Shown: positions 1 through 8,147, counted from the stretch's first letter. The stretch: 22,145 nucleotides of DNA from an uncultured Paenibacillaceae bacterium (GCA_946478845.1 CAMLDI010000041.1:1-22145), one strand, 5' to 3'. A program made the numbers and translations. The notes: generated from the letters alone by a model not told the origin.

Positions 1-228
1 CAATAAAGGTAAAGTTTTAAAACTGACTTCAAGCTTTGCTAGCTTGTAAAAATTTTCACCGATAAGAAAGTTTCACTTTCTTTCGGTATAAGGTCAACTA
101 AGCGATTGCCGGCGCCTTGCAGGCTTGGCACTAGCTAAGTTTCCCTAAAGAAATTGATTAGGATCGCATTCTAGCTTTTTCACTGTTCAGTTTTCAAGGA
201 ACTTCGTTACCATCTCTCAATGGCAACT
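1..228 (-). other. Leader of an rRNA operon (leftward, 16S outside window)
   Basis: On the minus strand this stretch follows two tandem sigma-A promoters and carries a Bacillus-type leader signature, GTTCCTTGAAAACTGAACA (184-202), which resembles the conserved boxA-region motif seen before 16S and 23S genes. Further along is a strong hairpin at 59-86 (arms CCGA/TCGG and AAGAAAG/CTTTCTT with one bulged base), as expected for a processing stalk. No mature 16S sequence is reached before the window ends, so the rRNA gene itself is inferred. An alternative is a 16S-23S spacer, but the adjacent tandem promoters favour the 5' leader. Confidence 0.7.
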
Positions 229-233
229 ATATT

Positions 234-262
234 AGTTTACATCTTCTAATCTAGTTTGTCAA
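234..262 (-). promoter_or_regulatory. rrn promoter P2 (sigma-A)
   Basis: On the minus strand a perfect -35 TTGACA (257-262) is followed after 17 nt by TAAACT (234-239). The boxA-like motif begins about 30 nt further downstream. Position, spacing and the perfect -35 fit a strong rRNA P2 promoter. Confidence 0.75.
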
Positions 263-328
263 CAACTTTTTTCAAGTTTGTGTTGCTAGATTTTGGTGTG
301 TTTCGCCGTTTCAGCGGCGACAAGAAAT

Positions 329-358
329 AATATATCACATATCGTTTTTTATAGTCAA
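329..358 (-). promoter_or_regulatory. rrn promoter P1 (sigma-A)
   Basis: On the minus strand the -35 is TTGACT (353-358) and the -10 is TATATT (329-334), with an 18-nt spacer. Just downstream is a perfect GC-rich hairpin, TCGCCG-N6-CGGCGA (303-320), in the start of the transcript. It is the upstream member of a tandem pair, as is usual for Bacillus rRNA operons. Confidence 0.65.
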
Positions 359-362
359 CACT

Positions 363-756
363 TTTTCAAAAAAAATTTAACCTTATTCTAAGTATAGAAA
401 GCCTGGCTAGCGCCAAACCTTTAAGCGACGATAGCAGTCCCGGTTCCCAAGTACACGAATATAAACATTTATTTACTATTGTTTACAAATAGGTTTTAGA
501 GGAAGTTTCATAACCGATTGAATATGGTCTTTGTGGCCATGAACATTTTCAAAATGAACACCGCCAACGCCCATTTTTCTTAAAATTGATTAACTATATT
601 CACAGCCAAAAGAGGAAATCCCTATATAAACCTATAGACCATAATATTTCTTTTTTCCCCCGCCCCATTCTCACCGGGCACTTACACAATCCATTAGATA
701 ACGTCCCACATAGTATAGAAAATCAGCAATGAACCTACGGAATGGAGAGGATTCCT
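363..756. other. Gene-poor spacer between rrn promoter and FG-GAP gene
   Basis: This stretch of nearly 400 nt holds no convincing complete gene. It contains a 32-codon minus-strand ORF (476-574), listed separately. The ribosome binding site of the next gene, GGAGAGG, is at 744-750. I see no clear terminator, tRNA or mobile-element end. Confidence 0.6.
476..574 (-). pseudogene. Possible gene remnant or 32-aa peptide
   Basis: This minus-strand frame reads as 32 residues starting MGVGGVHFENVHGHKDHIQS and ending at TAG. In-frame codons before the ATG (S-I-L-R-K) continue the protein-like run for only five residues back to a stop. The composition (Gly, His, acidic residues, ending V-M-K-L-P-L-K-P) looks like real protein rather than random AT-rich sequence. 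No Shine-Dalgarno motif precedes the ATG, so a decayed fragment is more likely than an expressed peptide. I do not recognise the family. Confidence 0.25.
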
Positions 757-1506
757 ATGTATAGAAGATTCCAAAAACATACATATAGACCGGAAGCTTA
801 TGAAAGAAATCGAAGGGTACTGGACATGAAGGCAGGAGATGTGAATGGGGACGGAATTATAGATAAAGTATATTTGTACGGTAATGTACCAGAAGGTCCA
901 GGAGTATTTGCAGACAATATTACCCTTGTCATTCATGATGGTCGCACCCAAAGAGTGACAACGGTCCAATTCCAATCCAATGCAGGATATAATGCCAGGC
1001 TTTTTCTTGGTGATTTTGACAAAGACCATGTATTAGACATATTAGTAAGCATTGATTCAGGAGGTAGTGGGGGATATGGTTATTTCTATATGTATTCCTT
1101 TAAAAATAACCAGCTGCGGGAAATGTTCAATGTGGAGAAATATAATTCACAATATACATTCAACGTGGCATATCAAGACTTCTACAAAGTTCGTGTAGAT
1201 AGCCCCAACCTTCAAACCCCTTTTATCATTGACATCAGCCAAAAGGGCAAGGACTATCTATCACAATATTATCTTGAAAATGGAAAACTTAAAAAACCAA
1301 CCAAAGGAGAGGCACTTGCCTTAGGGGGTTTATACCCAATTGTTAAGAATGAAAAAAATACAGCATATGATTTGCTGGCGTATCAACGAATTATCGGCAC
1401 ATTCAATGCCGACACCTTAGGATATATTGAAAATCACTTAACATGGAAGGATTCCCAGTTTATTTCCTCAAGATTATCCTTGTCGGTCCCGGGTAAACTG
1501 AGATGA
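757..1506 (+). CDS. FG-GAP/VCBS-like repeat protein
   Basis: The protein has 249 residues. The ATG at 757 is chosen because GGAGAGG (744-750) lies 6 nt upstream of it; an ATG at 742 would add five residues without its own site. An FG-GAP/integrin-type calcium loop is visible near residues 28-37 ([12 protein letters not shown]). A second, less complete one ([16 protein letters not shown]) is followed by a Gly-rich turn, as in beta-propeller VCBS repeats. There is no signal peptide or membrane segment, although relatives of this repeat are usually secreted. The C-terminal half holds no motif I recognise. The gene ends inside the convergent clpP paralogue, with a 33-nt overlap. Function is unknown; a structural or Ca-binding role is the most that can be inferred. 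Confidence 0.7.
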   Translation: MYRRFQKHTYRPEAYERNRRVLDMKAGDVNGDGIIDKVYLYGNVPEGPGVFADNITLVIHDGRTQRVTTVQFQSNAGYNARLFLGDFDKDHVLDILVSIDSGGSGGYGYFYMYSFKNNQLREMFNVEKYNSQYTFNVAYQDFYKVRVDSPNLQTPFIIDISQKGKDYLSQYYLENGKLKKPTKGEALALGGLYPIVKNEKNTAYDLLAYQRIIGTFNADTLGYIENHLTWKDSQFISSRLSLSVPGKLR

Positions 1507-2076
1507 AATGATTTTGTCAATTAAACCGTATGTTTTTGCTTCCTCTGCGTCCATAAAATAATCTCGATCTGTATCCATTTCAATTTTTTCGATGGGCTGG
1601 CCTGTTTGCTCAGAAAATTTTTGATTAATTTGGCTACGCAATCTTAAAATTCGCCTGGCGCTAATCTCTATATCAGATGCCTGGCCCCTTGCTCCCCCAA
1701 GTGGCTGATGAATCATAACTTCACTATTTGGAAGTGCCATTCTTTTTCCTTTCGTCCCACTTGAAAGTATGAAAGCAGCCATAGAAGCCGCTATCCCTAC
1801 ACATAGAGTGCTGACATCAGGTTTTACATGCTGCATCGTATCATAAATTCCCATTCCAGCTGAGATCGAACCACCTGGAGAGTTAATATATAGACTGATG
1901 TCTTTTTCCGGGTCATCTGCCTGTAAAAATAACAGTTGCGCTATTACACTGTTAGCTACCTCATCTGTAATTTCCCCTGTTAGAAAAATAATGCGGTCTT
2001 TAAGCAACCGAGAATAAATATCGTATGAACGTTCTCCCCTGTTTGTTTGTTCTACTACGTAAGGAATTAGATTCAT
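1474..2076 (-). CDS. clpP: ATP-dependent Clp protease proteolytic subunit, paralogue
   Basis: This is a 200-residue serine peptidase that should form the tetradecameric barrel fed by Clp ATPases in the cytoplasm. The ATG at 2076 follows GGGAGG and gives the usual ClpP N-terminus [20 protein letters not shown]. The catalytic triad is intact: Ser98 (GIAASMAA), His123 (MIHQPLGG) and Asp172 (DTDRDYF). The N-terminus and the [10 protein letters not shown] segment look more like the second ClpP of Bacillus cereus-group genomes than the housekeeping enzyme. It lies 22 nt after the unrecognised protein gene, downstream of a MerR gene, so it is probably induced with them under a specific signal. Its 3' end overlaps the convergent FG-GAP gene by 33 nt. 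Confidence 0.93.
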   Translation of the reverse strand: MNLIPYVVEQTNRGERSYDIYSRLLKDRIIFLTGEITDEVANSVIAQLLFLQADDPEKDISLYINSPGGSISAGMGIYDTMQHVKPDVSTLCVGIAASMAAFILSSGTKGKRMALPNSEVMIHQPLGGARGQASDIEISARRILRLRSQINQKFSEQTGQPIEKIEMDTDRDYFMDAEEAKTYGLIDKIISSQFTRDRQG

Positions 2077-2098
2077 CTGTTTTCCTCCCAATTTTTTA

Positions 2099-2617
2099 TT
2101 AAAAGGTACAGTCAACTCGATATCTTTTTTCTAATTCTGATAATTGATTGTTTACGTATTGTGTTTTTATTGAGATTTCAACGTATTTTTCCTCTGGAAT
2201 TGTTTCGTTGAGTTTCTTTAATTGAGAAATGACTTCCTTATCAATTTTTACATTTTCCATTTCATTTTCTGTCACTAAATGCAAGGGGATGGAACTTATA
2301 ATTTCTTTTGTTTGGTTCTGAAGATCCTGATAAGCCAGACAAACTTCGATTTTCGTTTTCTCACACGGAACTTCATCTTGGGTATAAATTTCAATGAAAA
2401 TATTCTGCTCATCACAAATACTTCCCAATAAAATGGAGCCTTCATCATCCTCAAAATAACCGTTTAGATTTTCTAACCGATGGATATGATCAGGTAAATG
2501 AATGGTTAATTGTGCATGTTTTAAAGTCGGTGAGGAGATGGGATGAATGCGAACCCATAGATGATTCATACCTTCTTCATTTTCCATTTTTGATTTAGCT
2601 AATCGGATATCTAACAT
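2099..2617 (-). CDS. Unrecognised beta-rich protein between MerR and ClpP
   Basis: This is a soluble 172-residue protein with no signal peptide or membrane helix. The ATG shares one base with the MerR stop (TAATG) and has AAAGGAG upstream, so translation is probably coupled; in-frame Met codons at residues 11 and 17 are weaker alternatives. The pattern of alternating strands, a Y-x-D turn ([13 protein letters not shown]) and a closing helix-like part ([13 protein letters not shown]) recalls the Ig-like beta-sandwich found C-terminal to VWA domains. That is pattern similarity only. Lying between a regulator and a ClpP paralogue, it could be a substrate adaptor, a sensor or a protected client. 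I assign no function. Confidence 0.75.
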   Translation of the reverse strand: MLDIRLAKSKMENEEGMNHLWVRIHPISSPTLKHAQLTIHLPDHIHRLENLNGYFEDDEGSILLGSICDEQNIFIEIYTQDEVPCEKTKIEVCLAYQDLQNQTKEIISSIPLHLVTENEMENVKIDKEVISQLKKLNETIPEEKYVEISIKTQYVNNQLSELEKRYRVDCTF

Positions 2618-3033
2618 TAGTTTTGTTCTCCTTTTAAGATTTGAGAAACCGAGTTAATAACCTTTTGCTTAAGTTCTGCTGAAATCTTCGGGCTTAGGGT
2701 AATAAAAACATCATCAGTAATCCTGTGTGTCTCATTTTCCAAAACTACTTTTGATTGATAAAGGGGCATTTGTTCACTAATTTTTTCAATGGCTTCAAGG
2801 GAAAGGGCCTGAAGTTTTGCCTGGATAGAAGCCAATGATTCCCCAGTCTTCGCAAGAGTAAGAACTGCACGAATGTAATGAAGGTGTTTATCGGTATAAA
2901 CCCTTTTGTTTCCATCGAGTTCTAAGGTGGGGATGATCCCGATCTGGGTGTAGTACCTTACTGTACGTAAATTTATGTTTTGTCCTTCATTCTGTAAAAT
3001 GTCCGTAATTTGCCTGGCAGTATAAGTATGCAC
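2617..3033 (-). CDS. MerR-family transcriptional regulator
   Basis: The protein has 138 residues. An N-terminal winged helix (YTARQITDIL, then LRTVRYYTQIGIIP and KRVYTDKHLHYI) is typical of MerR proteins. It is followed by a dimerisation helix and a short C-terminal region (FITLSPKISAELKQKV) with no Cys pair for metal sensing. The GTG at 3033 is chosen because AGGTGA lies 5 nt upstream; a GTG at 3042 would overlap that site. It is the first gene of the MerR/unknown/ClpP unit, whose promoter carries a dyad between -35 and -10, the usual binding position for this family. It is probably an autoregulator of the unit with an unknown effector. Confidence 0.9.
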   Translation of the reverse strand: MHTYTARQITDILQNEGQNINLRTVRYYTQIGIIPTLELDGNKRVYTDKHLHYIRAVLTLAKTGESLASIQAKLQALSLEAIEKISEQMPLYQSKVVLENETHRITDDVFITLSPKISAELKQKVINSVSQILKGEQN

Positions 3034-3051
3034 ATGAATCACCTCTCATAT

Positions 3052-3063
3052 ACAGTTAACTGT
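3052..3063. promoter_or_regulatory. Perfect 12-bp palindrome in the merR 5' leader
   Basis: ACAGTTAACTGT is a perfect palindrome between the predicted transcription start and the ribosome binding site of the MerR gene. It shares the CAGT/ACTG core with the dyad in the promoter spacer, although the half-sites are arranged the other way round. It may be a second operator. No binding evidence is available. Confidence 0.4.
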
Positions 3064-3091
3064 TACACTAACACTTTGATGTTATAGTTAC

Positions 3092-3121
3092 ATTATACTG
3101 TAATCAGTATGAATTATTCAA
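3092..3121 (-). promoter_or_regulatory. Promoter of the MerR-unknown-ClpP unit
   Basis: On the minus strand the -35 is TTGAAT (3116-3121) and the -10 is a perfect TATAAT (3092-3097), with an 18-nt spacer. A dyad, ATACTG-N4-CAGTAT (3095-3110), fills part of the spacer and enters the -10. MerR proteins act from exactly this position by twisting over-long spacers. Confidence 0.65.
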
Positions 3122-3123
3122 CT

Positions 3124-3164
3124 AAAAAATAGAAAATAGGGCCCCATATACCCTATGGGACCCT
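3124..3164 (-). terminator. Rho-independent terminator after scoB
   Basis: An 11-bp inverted repeat with one mismatch (arms 3138-3148 and 3154-3164, 5-nt loop) lies 23 nt after the scoB stop. On the minus strand it is followed by a T-rich tail (complement of 3124-3137). It should end the nine-gene operon just before the merR promoter. Confidence 0.75.
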
Positions 3165-3186
3165 TACAGCCACACCCTTCATCCAC

Positions 3187-3837
3187 TTACCCTTGCACCA
3201 GTTCCAACCCTACCCTGAAAGAAGCTTCCGTCTTTTCCATTACTTCCTCCACCGTCACTCCTTCCTGGAGTTCCACCAGAACCATGCCATCCTGATCAAA
3301 ATCAAACACAGCTAAATCTGTAATCAAGCGATGGACTACCTGTTTCCCTGTCAAAGGCAGGGTACACTCCTTTTTCACCTTGGATTCTCCCTGTTTGTTG
3401 GCATGTTCCATAATGACCACGACCCGTTTCGCTCCATTCACCAGATCCATGGCCCCTCCCATGCCTTTGATCATTTTTCCAGGAATCATCCAGTTGGCCA
3501 GATCCCCTTTTTCCGAAACTTCCATGCCGCCAAGGATGGCCAGATCAATGTGGCCTCCCCGGATCATGGCAAAGGATTCAGCACTGTCAAAGTAAGAAGC
3601 CCCAGAGACAGCGGTCACTGTTTCTTTTCCCGCATTAATCAAATCCGGGTCTTCCAACCCCTCATAAGGATAAGGGCCAATGCCCAACAATCCGTTTTCC
3701 GACTGAAGCATCACATTGTAATCTTCCGGAATTTCATTGGCAATCAACGTAGGAATCCCAATCCCTAAATTCACATTCATTCCATCTTGAATTTCTTTTA
3801 CAGCTCGTTGCACAATGCGCTGGCGGCTATTGCTCAT
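3187..3837 (-). CDS. scoB: 3-oxoacid CoA-transferase subunit B
   Basis: This is a 216-residue beta subunit of succinyl-CoA:3-oxoacid CoA-transferase, which moves CoA from succinyl-CoA to acetoacetate to give acetoacetyl-CoA. The active-site Glu that forms the thioester is Glu47 in the SENG motif (LQSENGLLG), and the family pattern [13 protein letters not shown] precedes it. The ATG at 3837 has AAGGAGG 7 nt upstream; the in-frame GTG two codons earlier is too close to that site. It follows scoA after 15 nt and is the last gene of the operon. In B. subtilis scoAB lies apart from the yng cluster, so the arrangement here ties acetoacetate use directly to the HMG-CoA lyase step. The closest alternative name is atoA, for acetate as the CoA donor. 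Confidence 0.93.
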   Translation of the reverse strand: MSNSRQRIVQRAVKEIQDGMNVNLGIGIPTLIANEIPEDYNVMLQSENGLLGIGPYPYEGLEDPDLINAGKETVTAVSGASYFDSAESFAMIRGGHIDLAILGGMEVSEKGDLANWMIPGKMIKGMGGAMDLVNGAKRVVVIMEHANKQGESKVKKECTLPLTGKQVVHRLITDLAVFDFDQDGMVLVELQEGVTVEEVMEKTEASFRVGLELVQG

Positions 3838-3852
3838 GTTCACCCCTCCTTA

Positions 3853-4551
3853 TTAGGCTTGTAGTACTGTACGGCGTTCAATCCGTTTTTCGTAATCCGT
3901 CCCTACCAACACCCGTTGCACATAAATCCCAGGGGTATGGATTTCATCAGGGTCTAGCTCCCCGATTCCTACCAATTCTTCCACTTCCACAATGGTGATT
4001 TTTCCAGCCATGGCAGCAAGGGGATTGAAATTTCTAGAGGTTTTGCGGAACACCAGATTTCCATAAGGATCCGCCTTCCAGGCTTTCACCAGGGCAAAAT
4101 CCCCGACAATGCCCCGCTCCAACAAAAAGGTTTTCCCGTCAAAGGCTTTATGTTCCTTCCCTTCTGCAATTGGCGTTCCCACCCCTGTTGCTGTATAAAA
4201 ACCAGGGATTCCTGCCCCTCCGGCACGCATCCTCTCTGCGAGAGTTCCCTGGGGCACCAATTCTACTTCCAATTCCCCCCTTAAAAACTGGTTTTCAAAA
4301 ATTTTATTTTCCCCCACATAGGAAGAAACCATCTTCTTAATTTGCTTATTAGCTAAGAGAAGGCCAAGCCCCCAGTCATCTACCCCGCAGTTGTTGCTCA
4401 CAATCGTGAGGCCCTTCACCCCTTTATCCCGCAAAGCCAAAATGGCTTTTTCCGGAATGCCGCACAATCCAAATCCTCCTACGATTAAAGTAGCACCATC
4501 CTGAATATCCTCAATGGCTTCAGCAAAAGATCCTACTACTTTTCCTTTCAT
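3853..4551 (-). CDS. scoA: 3-oxoacid CoA-transferase subunit A
   Basis: This is the 232-residue alpha subunit of the same heteromeric CoA-transferase. The CoA-transferase family signature GGFGLCGIP is at residues 25-33. The segment [18 protein letters not shown] and the later [20 protein letters not shown] closely follow Bacillus ScoA. I chose the ATG at 4551 because AAGGTGG lies 8 nt upstream; an ATG at 4572 would add seven basic residues with a poorer site. It is 41 nt after yngE and 15 nt before scoB, all in the same direction. Confidence 0.93.
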   Translation of the reverse strand: MKGKVVGSFAEAIEDIQDGATLIVGGFGLCGIPEKAILALRDKGVKGLTIVSNNCGVDDWGLGLLLANKQIKKMVSSYVGENKIFENQFLRGELEVELVPQGTLAERMRAGGAGIPGFYTATGVGTPIAEGKEHKAFDGKTFLLERGIVGDFALVKAWKADPYGNLVFRKTSRNFNPLAAMAGKITIVEVEELVGIGELDPDEIHTPGIYVQRVLVGTDYEKRIERRTVLQA

Positions 4552-4592
4552 TCGCCGTCCCACCTTCCTCATATTCTATTAAATTCCTTATA

Positions 4593-6137
4593 TTAAACCG
4601 GGTACACCGGATGTTTTCGTTGGGAAAAAACAAGATATTTAGAGGAATAGGCTTCAAAACGCTTCACCAATTCATCCCGCAGCCCATTGGCAGGCACGAT
4701 CCCATCAATCACCATTTCAGAAGCCAGGCGATAAATGTCAATGTCCTCTTTGTATTCCTCCCGTTTTTCGTTAATAAAAGCAGCACGCTCACTTTCCGGC
4801 AATTGGGCAATTTTATTAGCATACACTGCATTTACTGCCGCTTCCGGACCCATTACTGCGATTTGCGCTGTAGGAAATGCAAGGCAACAATCAGGTTCAA
4901 AGGCGGGGCCTGCCATAGCATAGAGTCCTGCACCGTATGCTTTCCGTACGATAATTGAAATTTTTGGCACCGTGGCTTCAGACATGGCGGAGATCATTTT
5001 GGCCCCATGGCGGATAATTCCCGCACGTTCTACTTTCGTTCCAATCATAAAGCCAGGCACATCAGCAAGGAATAAAAGCGGGATATGGTAAGCATCGCAC
5101 AGGGTAATGAATTTTGCAGCTTTATCCGCAGTATCGTGGAAAAGGACTCCACCTTTCACCCTGGGCTGGTTGGCAATAATCCCTACAGGTTTGCCATTCA
5201 TGCGGGCTAATCCGGTGATTAGTTCGGCAGCGAATAATTTTTTAATTTCAAAGAAGGATCCTTCATCGATGATGCGGTCAATGAGGTCGTACATATTAAA
5301 AGGCGCGTTTTGATTTTTCGGAATGATTTCTTCCAGGGATTTTTCAAAGGATTTGGGAGAACGGCTTTCTTTCACCGGTGGCTTTTCAGAATAGTTGGCA
5401 GGGAAGAAAGAAAGATAGTCCCGGGCCATGGCGATGGCTTCTTCTTCGGTTTTTGCCAGCACATCCCCACAACCAGAAACAGAACAATGCATGCGGGCAC
5501 CGCCCATTTCTTCCAGGGTTACCTTTTCCCCGATTACCATTTCTGCCATGCGGGGAGACCCTAAGTACATGGAAGCATTCTTGTCCACCATGATGACAAT
5601 GTCACAAAAAGCGGGAATATAGGCGCCACCGGCAGCAGAAGGGCCGAATAAGAGACACACCTGGGGCACTTTTCCGGAAAGCTTCACCTGGTTGTAGAAG
5701 ATGCGCCCTGCCCCTCTTCGGCCAGGGAACATTTCAATCTGGTCAGTAATGCGGGCACCCGCAGAATCTACCAGGTAAATAAGAGGGAGTTGCAATTTTT
5801 CTGCTGTTTCCTGGATGCGGATGATTTTCTCCACGGTCCGTTTTCCCCAGGAACCTGCTTTAACTGTGGAATCATTGGCCATGACACAAACCATTTGCCC
5901 ATTGATTTTCCCCATAGCCGTCACGACCCCATCTGCAGGAAGGTCTTCTGCCAGGTTGTTGGCAAACAAAGCATCCTCAATTTCAAAGCCAGGGTCAAAC
6001 AACAGTTTTAAGCGATCCCGAACAAAAAGCTTGCCCTGTTCCTTGTTTTTCTCGTGGTATTTTGCCTCTCCGCCTTTTTTGATTTGTTCTGCACGATCCT
6101 CAAGGCGAAGCTCTTTATTTTGCAAATCCATTGTCAT
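4593..6137 (-). CDS. yngE: Acyl-CoA carboxylase, carboxyltransferase subunit (methylcrotonyl-CoA type)
   Basis: This 514-residue protein moves the carboxyl group from biotin to an acyl-CoA. The context indicates 3-methylcrotonyl-CoA; propionyl-CoA is the main alternative. Both crotonase-like halves of the family are present. The N-terminal oxyanion segment is GPSAAGGAYIP (about 165-175). The C-terminal half has ANQPRVKGGVLF (about 322-333) and GFMIGTKVERAGIIRHGAKM (362-381). The length matches B. subtilis YngE (about 511). The ATG at 6137 follows GGAGGGG; an ATG two codons later, after AAAGGA, is equally possible. It works with the separate biotin carboxylase YngH and the carrier YngHB. The gene is 34 nt after yngF. 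Confidence 0.93.
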   Translation of the reverse strand: MTMDLQNKELRLEDRAEQIKKGGEAKYHEKNKEQGKLFVRDRLKLLFDPGFEIEDALFANNLAEDLPADGVVTAMGKINGQMVCVMANDSTVKAGSWGKRTVEKIIRIQETAEKLQLPLIYLVDSAGARITDQIEMFPGRRGAGRIFYNQVKLSGKVPQVCLLFGPSAAGGAYIPAFCDIVIMVDKNASMYLGSPRMAEMVIGEKVTLEEMGGARMHCSVSGCGDVLAKTEEEAIAMARDYLSFFPANYSEKPPVKESRSPKSFEKSLEEIIPKNQNAPFNMYDLIDRIIDEGSFFEIKKLFAAELITGLARMNGKPVGIIANQPRVKGGVLFHDTADKAAKFITLCDAYHIPLLFLADVPGFMIGTKVERAGIIRHGAKMISAMSEATVPKISIIVRKAYGAGLYAMAGPAFEPDCCLAFPTAQIAVMGPEAAVNAVYANKIAQLPESERAAFINEKREEYKEDIDIYRLASEMVIDGIVPANGLRDELVKRFEAYSSKYLVFSQRKHPVYPV

Positions 6138-6171
6138 TCCTTTCCCCTCCCATATCTGTTTTGGTTATGTT

Positions 6172-6954
6172 TTATTCACCGGTAAACACCGGTGGGCGTT
6201 TTTCTTTAAAAGCTTGCAATCCTTCCAGTCTGTCCCTGGTTGGAATGGTGATTTCATACGCATTTTGTTCGATGGCAAGACCTGTGTTTAGATCCACTTC
6301 AAATCCTTTATCAATGGCCAACTTTGCCTGAGCCAGGGCAATGGGACCGTTCTTCACAATTTGGTGAGCCATCTCCATGGCCTTATCCATTAACTCCCCG
6401 GGGGATGTTTGGTATTCAATTAAGCCAATGGCTTCTGCTTCACGGGCATCAATCCGCCTTGCGGTAAAAATCAATTCCTTGGCTCGTCCTTTTCCAATGA
6501 GGCGGGGCAAGCGCTGGGTGCCCCCGGCCCCAGGAATAATCCCAAGGGAGGTTTCCGTTAAGCCAAATTTGGCTTTATCAGAGGCAATGCGGATGTCCGC
6601 TGCCAGAGCCAATTCAGTCCCTCCCCCGAAGGCCACTCCATTCACTGCAGCAATCACCGGTTGGGGCAGATTTCCCAGGGCATTCATGTTCCTGCCAATA
6701 AGAGAAACAGTTTTACGCACCTGGATAGGGTCCATGCCTGCCCGTTCTTTTAAATCTGCTCCTGCACAAAAGGCTTTCTCTCCAGTCCCTGTGATGATGA
6801 CACAACGGACTGTGGGGTCATATTTGATTTCTGCAAGAAAGTCTTGCAACTCATGAAGCATTTGCAAGGAAAGGGCATTGGCTGCCTCTGGCCGGTTTAA
6901 GGTAAGGATGCCAATTCCTTTATTATTCTTTTCAAAAAGAACCACAGGTCCCAT
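6172..6954 (-). CDS. yngF: Enoyl-CoA hydratase, 3-methylglutaconyl-CoA hydratase-like
   Basis: This is a 260-residue crotonase-fold enzyme, expected to add water to 3-methylglutaconyl-CoA to give HMG-CoA. The oxyanion-hole segments CAGADLKER (63-71) and AFGGGTELALAADIRIAS are present. The two acid/base glutamates line up as Glu114 (GGGTE) and Glu134 (GLTETSLGIIPGAGGTQRLP). The T-E-T-S-L-G context resembles AUH-type methylglutaconyl-CoA hydratases more than short-chain crotonases. The ATG at 6954 has AGGAGG 6 nt upstream and gives the length of B. subtilis YngF. It sits between the HMG-CoA lyase and the carboxyltransferase genes, which supports the leucine-pathway role. A general enoyl-CoA hydratase cannot be excluded. 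Confidence 0.92.
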   Translation of the reverse strand: MGPVVLFEKNNKGIGILTLNRPEAANALSLQMLHELQDFLAEIKYDPTVRCVIITGTGEKAFCAGADLKERAGMDPIQVRKTVSLIGRNMNALGNLPQPVIAAVNGVAFGGGTELALAADIRIASDKAKFGLTETSLGIIPGAGGTQRLPRLIGKGRAKELIFTARRIDAREAEAIGLIEYQTSPGELMDKAMEMAHQIVKNGPIALAQAKLAIDKGFEVDLNTGLAIEQNAYEITIPTRDRLEGLQAFKEKRPPVFTGE

Positions 6955-6972
6955 AATTCCCCTCCTCATGAT

Positions 6973-7920
6973 TTATTGATTCACTCGATTTCCTTTGCAG
7001 GCTTGCAGGGCATGGCTTGGCAGGGGACGTCCGATTTTTTCTTCCATAAACCGGGCTGCCTGCAACAGGACTTCCCTGTTTACTCCCGTTTGAATGCCCA
7101 TGCCATCCAGCATATACAGCAGATCATCGGTGGCTAAATTCCCAGAAGCGCCAGGGGCATACGGGCAACCTCCCAGTCCCCCTAAGGCCCCATCAAAAAT
7201 GGTGATTCCCATGTCCATGGAGGCGAGAATGTTGGCCATGGCCGTTCCCCGGGTATCATGGAAATGCATTGCCAGCTTTTCAACTGGAAAGGCCTTGAGG
7301 AGAACCCGCAACACCTCCTGCACCTGGCGGGGATTGGCGACACCGATGGTATCCCCAAGGGAGAGTTCTTCAATGCCCAGGGCAAACAGGGCTTCCGATA
7401 CCTGAACTACCTGCTCCACAGCCACATCCCCTTCATAAGGGCAGCCAAAGACCGTGGACACATAGCCTCGCACCTTTTTCCCTGCCTGGAGGGATTCCTC
7501 TACAATCTCCTTTAAAATGAGAAAGGTCTGTGCAATGGTTTTATTAATATTTTTTTGATTGTGGGTTTCACTGGCAGACATAAAGACCGCCACTTCATCC
7601 ACATTAGCCTCCAGGGCTTTCTCTAACCCTTTACGATTGGGCACCAGAGCGGAATAAGTCACTCCAGGCACCCGTTGAATCCCTTTGGCCACTTCCAACC
7701 CATCAGCAAGGGCAGGAATCCATTTGGGATTCACAAAGGAGGTAATTTCAATATGGGATAAGCCTGTCAATGACAATTGATCAATCCAGGCTATTTTATC
7801 TTCTGTGGAAATAAAGGCTGTTTCATTTTGCAGTCCATCCCGTGGGCCTACTTCCTTAATGGTCACTGCCTTTGGCCACTTCACAGTGGAATCCGCCCCC
7901 TTTGCTGTTTTTTTGTCCAT
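6973..7920 (-). CDS. yngG: Hydroxymethylglutaryl-CoA lyase
   Basis: This 315-residue DRE-TIM barrel enzyme cleaves HMG-CoA into acetyl-CoA and acetoacetate. The substrate/metal motif VGPRDGLQNE is at 24-33 (Arg27, Asp28). The metal-binding His219 and His221 lie in MHFHDTRG. The signature GGLGGCPYAPGASGN ends at 261, with active-site Cys252 and metal ligand Asn261. The protein starts with about 15 residues more than the core (MDKKTAKGADSTVKWP). The ATG at 7920 is used because GGAG, overlapping the end of yngHB, is 5 nt upstream. Only 2 nt separate it from yngHB, which suggests coupling. Confidence 0.95.
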   Translation of the reverse strand: MDKKTAKGADSTVKWPKAVTIKEVGPRDGLQNETAFISTEDKIAWIDQLSLTGLSHIEITSFVNPKWIPALADGLEVAKGIQRVPGVTYSALVPNRKGLEKALEANVDEVAVFMSASETHNQKNINKTIAQTFLILKEIVEESLQAGKKVRGYVSTVFGCPYEGDVAVEQVVQVSEALFALGIEELSLGDTIGVANPRQVQEVLRVLLKAFPVEKLAMHFHDTRGTAMANILASMDMGITIFDGALGGLGGCPYAPGASGNLATDDLLYMLDGMGIQTGVNREVLLQAARFMEEKIGRPLPSHALQACKGNRVNQ

Positions 7921-7922
7921 GG

Positions 7923-8135
7923 TTACTCCAGAACAACGAGGACATCTCCTTCATTAATAAAGTCCCCTTCATTGACTTTCACTTCTTTCACAATGCCATC
8001 GTTTTCCGCAGAAATGGGAATCTCCATTTTCATGGATTCAAGAATGGCTACATCCTGGCCAAATTCTACGGAATCACCTGGTTGTACAAGGACCTTCCAC
8101 ACGTTTCCTGCCATACTGGATAAGATATGATTCAT
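7923..8135 (-). CDS. yngHB: Stand-alone biotin carboxyl carrier protein
   Basis: This is a 70-residue single-domain biotinyl/lipoyl attachment protein. Lys36 in ESMKMEIP is the expected biotinylated residue. The rest is the usual flattened barrel (GNVWKVLVQPGDSVEFGQ on one side, GIVKEVKVNEGDFINEGD on the other). It lacks the long Pro/Ala-rich N-terminus of AccB, so it is not the fatty-acid BCCP. The length matches the small B. subtilis protein BLAP (YngHB). It lies 12 nt after the biotin carboxylase gene and carries carboxybiotin from YngH to YngE. Confidence 0.95.
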   Translation of the reverse strand: MNHILSSMAGNVWKVLVQPGDSVEFGQDVAILESMKMEIPISAENDGIVKEVKVNEGDFINEGDVLVVLE

Positions 8136-8147
8136 GGATTTCTCCTC

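Noticed and set aside
421..460. Plus-strand resemblance to a 5S rRNA fragment (CGATAGC, GTTCCCA and ACACGAA in order).
   Set aside because: The matches are short, the spacing is off by several bases, and neither the rest of 5S nor its helices are present.
694..1029. 111-codon minus-strand frame opposite the start of the FG-GAP gene.
   Set aside because: It has no ribosome site or known motif, and the plus-strand frame has a good start and Ca-loop motifs.
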